Under the pieces are notes generated by a model that did no database searches, had not been told where the DNA came from, and saw only the letters and a list, made by a program, of their open reading frames with translations. The position numbers were made by a program, and so were the translations under genes. From an uncultured bacterium (GTDB taxonomy: Bacteria; Bacteroidota; Bacteroidia; Bacteroidales; Muribaculaceae), in contig CAJMNI010000003.1 in NCBI GenBank assembly GCA_905214735.1, positions 50,026-114,025 of the forward strand: a stretch of 64,000 nucleotides of DNA. The letters run 5' to 3'. Below are positions 9,748 through 18,973 of the stretch, in pieces. Each line of letters opens with the position of its first letter. Position 1 is the stretch's first letter.

Positions 9748-11439
9748 ATGGATTGGTTTATCGACCTGATCAGGCCCGGAAACGATTCTCTGGCAAGCAC
9801 GATTCTCCTCTATTCGTTCGTGATTTTCGCCGGCATCTATCTGGGAAAACTTAAAATTTTCGGTGTGTCGCTCGGAGTCACGTTCGTGCTCTTTGTCGGC
9901 ATTCTTCTCGGCCATTTCGGCTATTCGGCCAACGGAGACGTGCTGCATTTTCTCCGCGAGTTCGGACTGATTCTCTTCATCTTCTCCATCGGTATGCAGG
10001 TGGGCCCGGGATTCTTCTCCTCGTTCAAGGAAGGAGGCATCGCCATGAACATGCTCGCCCTGCTCGGCATCGGTCTCAACGTGGCGATCATGCTCGCCAT
10101 CTTCTTCATCCAGGGAGGCTCGACCGGCGACACCTCAATAGCGCAGCTTGTGGGCATCATGAGCGGCGCCGTCACCAACACCCCCGGACTTGGTGCTGCC
10201 CAGCAGGCTTTCCTGCAGGTCAACCCCGGCGGCTACGATGTCAGCCAGCAGATGTCGATGGGTTATGCCGCTGCTTATCCCCTCGGCGTGGTCGGCATCA
10301 TCGCCACTATGCTCATCATCAAGAAATGCTTCAAGATCGACACAGAGAAAGAACTCTCCGAACTGGAGCACGATGAAAAAGATTCGGCGCTCGCAGCTCA
10401 TTGGGCAACTTTCAAAGTGACCAACGACCTGATCGACGGTCTCGACATGATGAAGCTCCACACCCTGATTTCATGCAATTATGTGGTGTCGCGCATCGAG
10501 CGCCCCGACGGCACGGTAGTGATCCCGACTTCGGCCGACGAGGTTCATGTCGGCGATCTCTGCCTCATCGTCTGCTCCCAGCCCGACGAGGAGACGTTCA
10601 CCCGATTCATCGGCCCGATGGTCGAGAAGGAGTGGGAACGCGAAAAAGGCCCGGTAGTATCGCGCCGCATCCTCGTGACCCGCACGGAATACAACGGTGT
10701 GAAACTCGGCTCGCTCCGTCTCCACGCCGCCTACAAGCTCAACGTGACTCGCGTGAACCGCGCCGGACTCGACCTCGTCGCCTCCGCCGGTCTGCGCCTC
10801 CAGATGGGCGACCGCCTGACAGTCGTCGGAAAACTCGAAGACATCAACTCTCTCGCACACCGTCTCGGAAACTCCATGAAGCGGCTCAACGAGCCCAACC
10901 TCATCACGATGTTCATCGGAATCTTCCTCGGTATTCTCGTCGGAAGCATTCCTCTCCAGTTTCCCGGAATGTCGGTGCCCATGAAGCTCGGCCTCGCCGG
11001 CGGTCCCCTCGTGGTGGCCATCCTGATTTCGGCTTACGGCTCGAAGATCCACCTCGTCACCTACACCAACTTCTCGGCCAACCTGCTGCTGCGCGAGATA
11101 GGAATCTGCCTCTTCCTCGCATCGGTCGGCATCGCCGCCGGAAAAGACTTCGCCCAGACCGTATTCAACGTGAGAGGTGCTATCTGGGTCGGATATGGAG
11201 CCATCATCACGATTGTTCCCCTCGTGGTGGTCGGTATTGTGGCCCGCGCAAAATACAAACTCAATTATTTCTCCATCTGCGGTATGATGAGCGGTAGCTA
11301 CACCGATCCCCCGGCTCTTGCCTACGCCAACAAGACCGCCAACAACGACGCTCCCGCCGTGGCATACTCCACAGTCTATCCTCTCTCGATGTTCATGCGC
11401 GTGATCGCCGCCCAGGTGATTATCCTCTGCTTCATGTAG
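9748..11439 (+). CDS. AspT/YidE/YbjL-family membrane transporter
   Basis: A 563-residue inner-membrane protein with the layout of the AspT/YidE/YbjL family: an N-terminal block of five or six membrane helices, a soluble middle with two RCK_C (TrkA-C) domains (about residues 205-375), and a second helix block that duplicates the first. The paired motifs GAVTNTPGLGAAQQA and MSGSYTDPPALAYA are equivalent positions in the two halves. AspT exchanges aspartate for alanine; most relatives, including this one, have no known substrate. The gene starts after the ettA terminator without an obvious TAnnTTTG promoter and ends in a strong terminator. Confidence 0.88.
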   Translation: MDWFIDLIRPGNDSLASTILLYSFVIFAGIYLGKLKIFGVSLGVTFVLFVGILLGHFGYSANGDVLHFLREFGLILFIFSIGMQVGPGFFSSFKEGGIAMNMLALLGIGLNVAIMLAIFFIQGGSTGDTSIAQLVGIMSGAVTNTPGLGAAQQAFLQVNPGGYDVSQQMSMGYAAAYPLGVVGIIATMLIIKKCFKIDTEKELSELEHDEKDSALAAHWATFKVTNDLIDGLDMMKLHTLISCNYVVSRIERPDGTVVIPTSADEVHVGDLCLIVCSQPDEETFTRFIGPMVEKEWEREKGPVVSRRILVTRTEYNGVKLGSLRLHAAYKLNVTRVNRAGLDLVASAGLRLQMGDRLTVVGKLEDINSLAHRLGNSMKRLNEPNLITMFIGIFLGILVGSIPLQFPGMSVPMKLGLAGGPLVVAILISAYGSKIHLVTYTNFSANLLLREIGICLFLASVGIAAGKDFAQTVFNVRGAIWVGYGAIITIVPLVVVGIVARAKYKLNYFSICGMMSGSYTDPPALAYANKTANNDAPAVAYSTVYPLSMFMRVIAAQVIILCFM

Positions 11440-11490
11440 GCGTGATGAATCGGAGATAAGCAAAGAATGAGAAATATCCAATATCGGCAT

Positions 11491-11525
11491 AAAAAGCCGG
11501 AGGCCGGAAGGTCTCCGGCTTTTTA
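11491..11525 (+). terminator. rho-independent terminator after the transporter
   Basis: AGCCGGAG (11495-11502) pairs with CTCCGGCT (11513-11520), flanked by five As and a TTTT tail. Confidence 0.85.
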
Positions 11526-11581
11526 TTGCCGGTCTATTTACGGGCTTATTAGAAAACAGACTGCCAAAATTCAGCCATTTT

Positions 11582-11612
11582 TTTGACGTGTCGGAATTTT
11601 TTATTACTTTTG
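11582..11612 (+). promoter_or_regulatory. promoter of rho
   Basis: TTTG at 11582-11585, a 19-bp spacer and TACTTTTG at 11605-11612. The rho ATG is about 340 bases further on, so the transcript has a long leader. Confidence 0.8.
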
Positions 11613-11959
11613 CATTCAGAAAAGGGCAACAGCCGGCAGAATTGATTTTTCAGAACAGTCTGCCATCCGAGCGACGCCCTGCCTTAATGGTTTGCAATTC
11701 TATTTTCATCCTTTCGATTTAGCAAGCCGAAGATTCAAAAATCCAAAGAGCGGAAGCCAAGGCTTCATCGCAGATTCCACCTCCCCTTTACGAAACCGTC
11801 TCAAGCTTTCACGCATATTTTTGTGCGGTTTCCCCACCTTTGAAATCTCTGCGATCCCCAACAAAACATCCCGTTTCATCGTTTTAACAACGTGCGAACT
11901 TTTTCATTAAGTGATGCTGTGGCTCCCTCTTTCAAAAAAATCACAAGACCCTAAAGATT
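11613..11959 (+). promoter_or_regulatory. long 5' leader of rho with a possible 11-codon upstream ORF
   Basis: About 340 bases separate promoter and start codon. The stretch holds a small stem (GGCAGA at 11635-11640 with TCTGCC at 11660-11665) and a short ORF at 11688-11723 reading MVCNSIFILSI. No other convincing gene is present. Rho is known to limit its own synthesis through its leader in enterobacteria; a similar role here is inference. Confidence 0.5.
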
Positions 11960-13963
11960 ATGCAGAGTTTTGAAGAATTGATGTCCATGCCCGACGAGCA
12001 GCTCAATGAGCTCGCCGAGTCGATGGGCATGAAGAAAAGCTCCTCCTTCAGCAAAGAGGATATAGCTTATTACATCATCGACAACGCGTCGGCGCAGGCA
12101 GCCAAAGAGGAAGTTGCCAAATTGAAACCGCGGGCCACCCGCGAGCGCAAACCCCGCGCCAAAAAAGCCGATACCGGCAAATCCGTGAACGACACAAACC
12201 CGTCGGAAGCCGCACCGGCCGAGAATGCACCGGCCGAAGCGGAGGCCAAGCCGCGCCGCGGCCGCAAGCCTAAAGCAAAGGTGGCCGAAGAGGCTGAGGC
12301 AGCTCCTGCCGCAGAAGCTCCCGCCGAGGAGGCTGCGCCGGCTCCCGCTCCCGCCAAAAGGGGCCGCAAACCGAAAGTAAAACCCGAACAGGCCCTGCTC
12401 CCTTTCAGCGACGAATTGCTCCCGGCAGTCCCGGAAAGCAATCCCGCCCCGGCCGCTCAGCCTGAGCCTCAGCAACCCGTTCAGCAGGCCGAGAATATTC
12501 CCGCTCCGGTGCAGACGGAAGAACCCCGGGCCGCCATCCAGCCTGCAGCCAAAGAGCAGGCGCCGGCTCCCAGGCAGGAGAAACAGCGCCAGAGCAAGGA
12601 GAAACCCTCTCTCGATTCTTTCTTCTCATCGGCCAAAGGGAAAACGTTCACTCCCCGTTCGCAGCAACAGATAAAGGAGGCCGAGATCGCCGCCGCCGTC
12701 GCCCCGATCATCATCGCAGATCCCGACGTGCAGCAGGTGCTCCAGAATCCGAAGCAACAGAAACATCTCACCAAGAAGCAGCGGATGCAGCAGCGCCAGC
12801 TCCAGAATCAGGCCAACGCCCGCCAGCCCGAGACAAGCTTCGACCTCAACGGTATCCTCACTGCCTCGGGTGTGCTCGAAATAATGAACGAGGGGCATGG
12901 ATTCCTCCGCTCCCCCGACTATAATTTCCTCTCCAGTCCCGACGACGTCTATGTCACCAAGGAGCAGATCCGCGATCTCGGTCTGAAAACGGGCGACGTT
13001 GTGGAAGGCGGCATCCGTCCGCCACGCCCCGGTGAAAAATATTATCCCCTCTGTCAGGTGATCTCGGTCAACGGGCTTCCGCCCCACGTGATCCGCGACC
13101 GCGTACCCTTCGAGCACCTCGTGCCCCTCTTCCCCAACGAGAAATTCAACCTCACCAAGGGACCTCACGCCAACATCTCCACCCGAGTGGTCGACATGTT
13201 CGCTCCCATCGGCAAAGGACAGCGCGCCCTGATTGTGGCTCCTCCCAAAACAGGTAAGACAATCCTGCTCAAGGATATCGCCAACGCCATCGCCGACAAT
13301 CATCCCGACACCCACATCATCATGCTCCTCATCGACGAGCGCCCCGAGGAGGTGACCGACATGAGCCGCAGCGTGAAGGCCGAGGTGATCGCCTCGACAT
13401 TCGACGAGCCCGCCGACCGCCATGTCAAGATCGCCGGCCTTGTGCTCGAAAAGGCGAAACGCCTCGTGGAGAGCGGTCACGACGTGGTGATCATGCTCGA
13501 CTCGATCACCCGCCTCGCCCGCGCCTACAACACCGTTTCCCCCGCTTCTGGCAAAATCCTCTCCGGTGGTGTCGACGCAAACGCCCTCCAGCGACCGAAA
13601 CGCTTCTTCGGCGCTGCCCGTAACATCGAAAACGGCGGTTCGCTCACAATCATCGCCACAGCCCTCACCGAAACAAGCTCAAAGATGGACGAGGTGATCT
13701 TCGAGGAATTCAAGGGAACAGGCAACATGGAGCTCCAGCTCGACCGCAAACTCTCCAACAAGCGCATTTTCCCGGCTGTCGACATCATCGCATCCTCAAC
13801 ACGCCGCGACGACCTTCTCCTCCCGCAGGAGACGCTCAACCGAATGTGGATTCTCCGCAACTATCTCTCCGACATGAACTCCGTGGAAGCCATGGACTTC
13901 ATCAAGAAGAGAATGGAAATGACAAGGAGCAACGAAGAACTCCTCGTGACTATGGACCGTTGA
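11960..13963 (+). CDS. rho: transcription termination factor Rho with long disordered insert
   Basis: The hexameric RNA helicase that ends transcription. It has 667 residues against about 420 in E. coli. An N-terminal SAP-like helical part (residues 1-50) is followed by roughly 230 residues rich in Ala, Pro, Glu, Lys and Gln (RRGRKPKA-type patches, then long Gln/Pro runs), predicted disordered. The RNA-binding cold-shock-like domain begins near GILTASGVLEIM, and the ATPase core has APPKTGKT (Walker A), MLLIDERPEEV and VIMLDSITRLARAYN. Bacteroides Rho is reported to carry a similar disordered region that drives condensate formation. The gene has its own promoter and long leader. Confidence 0.96.
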   Translation: MQSFEELMSMPDEQLNELAESMGMKKSSSFSKEDIAYYIIDNASAQAAKEEVAKLKPRATRERKPRAKKADTGKSVNDTNPSEAAPAENAPAEAEAKPRRGRKPKAKVAEEAEAAPAAEAPAEEAAPAPAPAKRGRKPKVKPEQALLPFSDELLPAVPESNPAPAAQPEPQQPVQQAENIPAPVQTEEPRAAIQPAAKEQAPAPRQEKQRQSKEKPSLDSFFSSAKGKTFTPRSQQQIKEAEIAAAVAPIIIADPDVQQVLQNPKQQKHLTKKQRMQQRQLQNQANARQPETSFDLNGILTASGVLEIMNEGHGFLRSPDYNFLSSPDDVYVTKEQIRDLGLKTGDVVEGGIRPPRPGEKYYPLCQVISVNGLPPHVIRDRVPFEHLVPLFPNEKFNLTKGPHANISTRVVDMFAPIGKGQRALIVAPPKTGKTILLKDIANAIADNHPDTHIIMLLIDERPEEVTDMSRSVKAEVIASTFDEPADRHVKIAGLVLEKAKRLVESGHDVVIMLDSITRLARAYNTVSPASGKILSGGVDANALQRPKRFFGAARNIENGGSLTIIATALTETSSKMDEVIFEEFKGTGNMELQLDRKLSNKRIFPAVDIIASSTRRDDLLLPQETLNRMWILRNYLSDMNSVEAMDFIKKRMEMTRSNEELLVTMDR

Positions 13964-13991
13964 TCCGTCATAACATTAAATTTAATAGAAT

Positions 13992-14969
13992 TTGAACAGC
14001 ATAGGTCAGATCATAAGGCTCTCCACCTTCGGCGAGAGCCACGGGCCTGCAATGGGTGGCGTCCTCGACGGGATACCACCCCTTGTGCATATTGACTCCG
14101 AAAAATTGCAGCAGGACGTCGACCGGCGGCGTCCCGGCGTGCTCCCCGGCACGTCGCCCCGCAAAGAGACCGACAAGGTGGAAATCCTGTCGGGAATAAA
14201 TTCAGACGGATTCACCCTCGGCACCCCCATCGGATTCATCGTCCGCAACCGCGACGCCCGCAGCGGCGACTACGATAAGTATGCCACGGCCTACCGCCCG
14301 AACCACGCCGATTTCACCTATCAGGAGAAATATGGCATCCGCGATCCCCGCGGCGGTGGCCGCCAATCGGCACGCGAAACGGTGAGCTGGGTTGTGGCAG
14401 GAGCTATCTGCCGCCAATGGCTTGAAATCAGAGGAATCACCGCCAGCGCCCGCTTTGAGGAAACCAACAATGTGATGGAAGCGGCCGCGGCCGGCGACAC
14501 CACCGGCGGTATTGTCCGCGCTGTCATCACCGGCCTACCCGTCGGCGTCGGCGAACCGGTGTTCGACAAACTCCACGCCCGTCTCGCCTTGGCCATGATG
14601 AGCATCAACGCGGCCAAAGCGTTTGAATATGGCGACGGTTTCAAAGCCGCCTACATGCTTGGGTCGGAATCGGTCGACACCTTCAACTCCGCAGCCGGCA
14701 TGGAGGCAGGTCAGCCCCGTTGCCGATCGAACCATTCAGGCGGCGTGCAGGGTGGTATCTCCAACGGTATGCCGGTGGAGTTTTCCGTCTATTTCAAGCC
14801 AACCCCAACTCTGATGAGGCCATTGGAAACCATCGATACCGAAGGCTGCCCTATCACGCTGCCGCCCAAAGGACGCCACGATCCCTGCGTGGCTATTCGC
14901 GCCGTGCCAGTGGTGGAGGCGATGGCTCTCCTCACTGTGGCCGATCTCCTAAGAATCTCCGGCAAATAA
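13992..14969 (+). CDS. aroC: chorismate synthase with TTG start
   Basis: The last shikimate-pathway enzyme, turning EPSP into chorismate with reduced FMN. The N-terminus MNSIGQIIRLSTFGESHGP matches the family's first signature and begins at a TTG. An in-frame stop at 13986-13988 excludes earlier starts and the next ATG would delete the signature, so TTG is the start. Other motifs are RNRDARSGDY, RGGGRQSARET and the C-terminal RHDPCVAIRAVPVVEAM. At 325 residues it is somewhat shorter than the usual 350-360. It follows rho by 28 bases and its stop is one base before the next gene, implying one transcript. Confidence 0.95.
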   Translation: MNSIGQIIRLSTFGESHGPAMGGVLDGIPPLVHIDSEKLQQDVDRRRPGVLPGTSPRKETDKVEILSGINSDGFTLGTPIGFIVRNRDARSGDYDKYATAYRPNHADFTYQEKYGIRDPRGGGRQSARETVSWVVAGAICRQWLEIRGITASARFEETNNVMEAAAAGDTTGGIVRAVITGLPVGVGEPVFDKLHARLALAMMSINAAKAFEYGDGFKAAYMLGSESVDTFNSAAGMEAGQPRCRSNHSGGVQGGISNGMPVEFSVYFKPTPTLMRPLETIDTEGCPITLPPKGRHDPCVAIRAVPVVEAMALLTVADLLRISGK

Positions 14970-14970
14970 C

Positions 14971-15882
14971 ATGAACCCCTTCTACACCGATTATTCCGCT
15001 TATATCTCCAGGTTTTTCCCGGGAGAAAAGGTGCAGAAAATTTCTGTCAACACCGCGAGCGGCTGTCCCAACCGCGACGGCACGATCGGTCGCGGCGGAT
15101 GCATATATTGCAGCAACGCCAGCTTCACTCCCTCATATTGCCTCGGAGGCGGAAGCGTCGGCGAGCAACTTGAAGCCGGGAAGAAGTTTTTCGCCCGAAA
15201 ATATCCCAAGATGAAATATCTGGCTTATTTCCAGTCGTATACTTCCACTCATGGATTGAAAGTCGAACAGCTTGCCGAGCAATATGAAGAGGCCATTTCC
15301 ACCGATGGAGTCGTAGGTCTTGCGGTTTCGACTCGTCCTGACTGCCTCCCCGGCGAAGTTGTGGAATTGCTCGCAGAAATCAACCATCGCCGACCGGTGT
15401 TTGTTGAATTAGGTGTGGAGACGATGAGCGACGAAACTCTCCGGCTGATTCGCAGAGGACACACCGCCGATCAGGTCATCGACGCCATAACCCGCGCCGC
15501 CGCAGCCGGACTTCACGTCGGTGCTCACCTCATTGCAGGGCTGCCGGGTGAAGACGCCGACCGGACTCTTGCCAACATAAAAGAAATATGCAAGCTTCCG
15601 GTAGAGTCGCTCAAGATTCATCATCTTCAGGTGATCCGCGCCACTCCCATCGCCGATATGATAGAGGAAGGAGAAATTTCAGTCAATTCGTTTACTCCTG
15701 AAGAGTATCTCGACCTCTGCGTCAGAATCGTCGACACGGTGCCGAAAGGGATCGCCATCGAACGCTTCCTCGCCTCCGCTCCCCCCGAAATGGTGATAGC
15801 TCCCCGCTGGGGGTTGAAAAACTACGAATTCACCAATCTCCTCCTCAACCGACTTCAAAACAGAAAAAAATCAATAACGTAA
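14971..15882 (+). CDS. TIGR01212-type (YhcC-like) radical SAM protein
   Basis: A 303-residue radical SAM enzyme. The cluster-binding cysteines are in GCPNRDGTIGRGGCIYC, where the widely spaced CX9-type first interval matches the YhcC/TIGR01212 group rather than the usual CX3CX2C. Further landmarks are YFQSYTSTHG, STRPDCLP, ELGVET and GLPGED. The reaction is not established for the family. The ATG begins one base after the aroC stop, so translation is probably coupled, but no shared pathway is evident. A thioredoxin-like gene follows 10 bases downstream. Confidence 0.87.
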   Translation: MNPFYTDYSAYISRFFPGEKVQKISVNTASGCPNRDGTIGRGGCIYCSNASFTPSYCLGGGSVGEQLEAGKKFFARKYPKMKYLAYFQSYTSTHGLKVEQLAEQYEEAISTDGVVGLAVSTRPDCLPGEVVELLAEINHRRPVFVELGVETMSDETLRLIRRGHTADQVIDAITRAAAAGLHVGAHLIAGLPGEDADRTLANIKEICKLPVESLKIHHLQVIRATPIADMIEEGEISVNSFTPEEYLDLCVRIVDTVPKGIAIERFLASAPPEMVIAPRWGLKNYEFTNLLLNRLQNRKKSIT

Positions 15883-15892
15883 ACCCTATAAA

Positions 15893-16996
15893 ATGAAAAG
15901 ATTAACACTCGCGCTCATCGGAGCCGCTGCATTGCCGGCCGTTGCTATGGCTGACATAACCGTGAAATATGACACCATCCCCACGCAACCGGTGGAATAT
16001 AAGATCCTCACCATTTCCGAAATGCTCAAACCGCGCGGAGAGGGCGCCGGACCCGTTAGCGGAACAGCCACTCTGACCGACGGCAAATATGTGATTCCGA
16101 CCATTGCCGCCGGACCGGCGCAATATTTCATCCCCACGGGCGAAAGAAGCTCAGTCAACTTCTATGCCCAGCCGGGAGATTCCCTCTATGTCCACATCAC
16201 TTCGCTCACCCCTCTGGAATATGACGTCAACGGCACGAAGCTCATGGACGACATCACCGCTCTCCGCAATCAGGGAGATGATGTCATGAAGAGATTCCAG
16301 ATTCTGACAGCCGGCAAAAACTACTCTCGCGAGGATGTTATGGCCATAGAAAGCGATTACAACAAAATCTTCACCGACTTCATCGCGGCCAATCCCGAAT
16401 CTCCGGCAGTTGCCTACGCGGTGCTGAATCTTGAGGGAGAGGATTTCATCAAGGCCCTTAACGCCATGACTCCCGCAGCGAAAGAGAGCCCCTTATACGC
16501 CCTTGCCGCCGCTCAGAAAGAGATGGTGGAGCAGCAGATAGAGACCGAGAAGAGAAAGGCGCAGCTCTCGAGCGGCGAAGTGGAAGCTCCCGACTTCACT
16601 TTCAACAATCTTGAAGGGAAACCCGTTTCGCTCAAGGATTTCCGTGGCAAATGGGTGGTGATCGATTTCTGGGGAGCATGGTGCCCCTGGTGTATCAAAG
16701 GTTTCCCGGCCCTGAAGGAGGCATACGCAAAATATAAGGATAAGCTCGAGGTGATCGGTCTTGACTGCAACGACAAACCCGATGCCTGGAAAGCCGCAGT
16801 GAAAAAATATGAACTTCCCTGGGTCAACGTCTACAATCCAGACCCGAAAGGTGGGAAAGTGCTCGAGGACTACGCCGTGGAGGGATTCCCGACAAAGGTT
16901 ATCGTAAACCCCGAGGGACGCATCGTCAACATCACTACCGGCGAGAATCCCGAATTCTTCGAAATTCTTGACTCGCTCGTGAAATATTGGCATTAA
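15893..16996 (+). CDS. exported TlpA-like thiol-disulfide protein with DUF4369-like domain
   Basis: A 367-residue exported protein. A signal peptide ends near VAMAD. An N-terminal beta-rich region of the DUF4369 type covers about residues 20-130, a helical linker follows, and a thioredoxin fold starts near residue 225 with the active site WCPWC at about 262-266 and the cis-proline segment GFPTK. Such proteins reduce or rearrange disulfides in the envelope and are abundant in Bacteroidetes. It is the last gene of the apparent rho-aroC-radical SAM-TlpA run. Its partner proteins are unknown. Confidence 0.85.
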   Translation: MKRLTLALIGAAALPAVAMADITVKYDTIPTQPVEYKILTISEMLKPRGEGAGPVSGTATLTDGKYVIPTIAAGPAQYFIPTGERSSVNFYAQPGDSLYVHITSLTPLEYDVNGTKLMDDITALRNQGDDVMKRFQILTAGKNYSREDVMAIESDYNKIFTDFIAANPESPAVAYAVLNLEGEDFIKALNAMTPAAKESPLYALAAAQKEMVEQQIETEKRKAQLSSGEVEAPDFTFNNLEGKPVSLKDFRGKWVVIDFWGAWCPWCIKGFPALKEAYAKYKDKLEVIGLDCNDKPDAWKAAVKKYELPWVNVYNPDPKGGKVLEDYAVEGFPTKVIVNPEGRIVNITTGENPEFFEILDSLVKYWH

Positions 16997-17105
16997 AACG
17001 CTGAGATTTCAAGATTTATAGCGGTCAGACCCTGAATATTTCCGGCAAAAGGCGGATAAAAGATTGTCTAATTTTGCAGATTTCAAAGAAATATTCAGCC
17101 GAAAA

Positions 17106-17137
17106 TTTGCACAGTTTAGAAAAAAGTTATAACTTTG
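17106..17137 (+). promoter_or_regulatory. promoter of tRNA-His
   Basis: TTTG at 17106-17109, a 20-bp spacer and TAACTTTG at 17130-17137, about 39 bases before the tRNA. Confidence 0.8.
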
Positions 17138-17176
17138 CACTGCTTTTGAGGCGAGACCCCTCGCCGAAGCCTGACG

Positions 17177-17250
<74 letters not shown>

Positions 17251-17255
17251 CCGAA

Positions 17256-17288
17256 AACGATGGTAATCAATGATTATCATCGTTTTTT
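17256..17288 (+). terminator. terminator after tRNA-His
   Basis: AACGATGGTAATCA at 17256-17269 pairs with TGATTATCATCGTT at 17271-17284 (one G-T wobble), followed by a run of seven Ts. Confidence 0.85.
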
Positions 17289-17299
17289 TATGCCGAAAC

Positions 17300-17330
17300 T
17301 TTGCCATGTCGCGTTTTTTTGTTAATTTTG
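17300..17330 (+). promoter_or_regulatory. promoter of rpmE2
   Basis: TTTG at 17300-17303, a 19-bp spacer and TAATTTTG at 17323-17330. Confidence 0.8.
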
Positions 17331-17399
17331 CAGGCCAATTAGTGGGATCGCGACCTGCTAAACCAAATTTTTAATCAATTAACTGCAGTTAAAACCAAG

Positions 17400-17654
17400 A
17401 TGAAAAAAGACATCCATCCTAAAGAATATCGTGAGGTCTGCTTCAAGGACATGTCGAACGACGAAACATTTATCACACGTTCCACAGTTGCCTCCCGCGA
17501 GACAATCGAAATCGACGGCAAGACCTATCCCCTCGTGAAGCTCGAGATCACATCCTCTTCTCACCCCTTCTTCACAGGAAAGCAGAAACTCGTCGACACC
17601 GCCGGTCGCGTCGACAAATTCCGCAGCCGTTACGGCAACCGCACGAAGAAATAA
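17400..17654 (+). CDS. rpmE2: 50S ribosomal protein L31 type B
   Basis: An 84-residue L31 of the type B (zinc-free) class. It begins MKKDIHPKEYREVCFKD and contains SSSHPFFTGKQKLVDTAGRVDKF, typical of this form. The CxxC zinc motifs of type A L31 are absent; only one cysteine remains. In many bacteria the zinc-free paralogue replaces the zinc form during zinc shortage; whether this organism has both cannot be seen here. The gene has its own promoter and terminator. Confidence 0.97.
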   Translation: MKKDIHPKEYREVCFKDMSNDETFITRSTVASRETIEIDGKTYPLVKLEITSSSHPFFTGKQKLVDTAGRVDKFRSRYGNRTKK

Positions 17655-17677
17655 ATTCTTTAGCACAACGAAACGAC

Positions 17678-17712
17678 ACCCCGACGCCTCCCGCGCCGGG
17701 GTTTGTTTTTTA
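17678..17712 (+). terminator. terminator after rpmE2
   Basis: ACCCCG (17678-17683) pairs with CGGGGT (17697-17702), followed by TTGTTTTTT. Confidence 0.75.
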
Positions 17713-17780
17713 TTTAAGACTTTACCGAACAAAGCAAAAAAATTTCGAAACAAAGGCCCGTCCGCGGTCGTTTACACGAT

Positions 17781-18824
17781 ATGAAGAAACTTCCGCTTAT
17801 CATTATGATTATCCTTGCAGCTGCAGTTGCAGCCGCCTGGAATGTCGATGAAAAATACACCGGTCCCTATTTCATCGCCGACACCGACTGGCATCCCGAC
17901 ATCCTCCCCGGATACGAAGCCCGCTATGTCAACGAGCCAACAGCTTTCGACGGCCCTTGTCGCGCCACCATAGTTCGCCGCTTCGCCAGCCGACCCTCGC
18001 AAAAGGCTTATCTCTATATCCACGGCTTCAACGACTATTTCTTCCAAAAGGAGATGGGAGAGATTTTCTGCGATTCCGGCTATAACTTCTACGCCGTCGA
18101 CCTCCGACGCTACGGCCGCAGCCGTCTCCCCTGGCAATATCCCTTCAACATCCGCGACATGCGCGAATATTTTGCCGACATCGACTCGGCAATCTGTCAG
18201 ATACGCCGCGACGGCAACACCGACATCACCCTTTCGGGCCATTCCACCGGCGGACTGACCGTGGCATATTATGCCGCAGTACGCGGAGACAGCGTGCCTG
18301 TAGACCGCATTGTCACCGACTCCCCCTTCCTCGAATGGAATTTCAGTCCTCTGCTCCGCAACGTCGGTGCTCCGGTGATCGGTGCCCTCAGCAAGATTTT
18401 CCCGAATGTCAAACAGAAGCAGGGTCACTGCGACGGATATGCCGAGAGCCTACTCAAGGAATTTCACGGCCAGTGGGAATATAACACCGACTGGAAGATG
18501 ATATATTCTCCTCCCGTGACATGGAGTTGGGTCGGCGCAATCAATTCCGCCCAGTCGCAGCTGATGAAAAAGCGGGCAAACATCAAAAGGCCGATTCTGA
18601 TCATGCACTCAAGCAGAAAAATCGACGGTTGCGGGTGGACACCCGAGTTTCAGACCGGCGATGCCGTGCTCGATCCCGCCATGCTGCAGGCCCGCGGCGA
18701 AAAGCTCGGATCGCAAAGAATGGTGTGCACAATCGACAGCGGTCTCCACGACCTGATCCTCAGCGAACCCGTGCCTCGCAAAGCCGCCTACGACACTATT
18801 TTCACCTTCTTGCGCCGTTTCTAA
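17781..18824 (+). CDS. alpha/beta hydrolase, lysophospholipase-like
   Basis: A 347-residue serine hydrolase. The first 20 residues form a hydrophobic signal or anchor, so it is likely exported or membrane-tethered. The nucleophile elbow GHSTGG follows LYIHGFNDYF (oxyanion region) and DLRRYGRSR, the pattern of the monoacylglycerol lipase/lysophospholipase group (Hydrolase_4). A late DSGLHDL supplies the probable catalytic histidine, and the acid is likely in the HSSRKIDG region. Substrate unknown. It stands alone between the rpmE2 terminator and the relA promoter. Confidence 0.85.
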   Translation: MKKLPLIIMIILAAAVAAAWNVDEKYTGPYFIADTDWHPDILPGYEARYVNEPTAFDGPCRATIVRRFASRPSQKAYLYIHGFNDYFFQKEMGEIFCDSGYNFYAVDLRRYGRSRLPWQYPFNIRDMREYFADIDSAICQIRRDGNTDITLSGHSTGGLTVAYYAAVRGDSVPVDRIVTDSPFLEWNFSPLLRNVGAPVIGALSKIFPNVKQKQGHCDGYAESLLKEFHGQWEYNTDWKMIYSPPVTWSWVGAINSAQSQLMKKRANIKRPILIMHSSRKIDGCGWTPEFQTGDAVLDPAMLQARGEKLGSQRMVCTIDSGLHDLILSEPVPRKAAYDTIFTFLRRF

Positions 18825-18855
18825 CACTTTTATCAGCCATTCGACTGATTTTTGC

Positions 18856-18886
18856 TTGATTATTCCTCTATTTTCACTATATTTGC
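18856..18886 (+). promoter_or_regulatory. promoter of the relA-like gene
   Basis: CTTG at 18856-18859, a 19-bp spacer and TATATTTG at 18879-18886; the ATG is about 88 bases downstream. Confidence 0.65.
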
Positions 18887-18973
18887 ATATACTTCTATCA
18901 GAAAGAATTCAATGCTGCCGGATGAGCACAATTTTTCTCCGGAAAACACAATTTTCTATAGGTAAATTTAGAG

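Noticed and set aside
11692..11910. 72-codon frame with TTG start in the rho leader
   Set aside because: No start signal, no recognisable protein features, and the segment is better explained as leader RNA.
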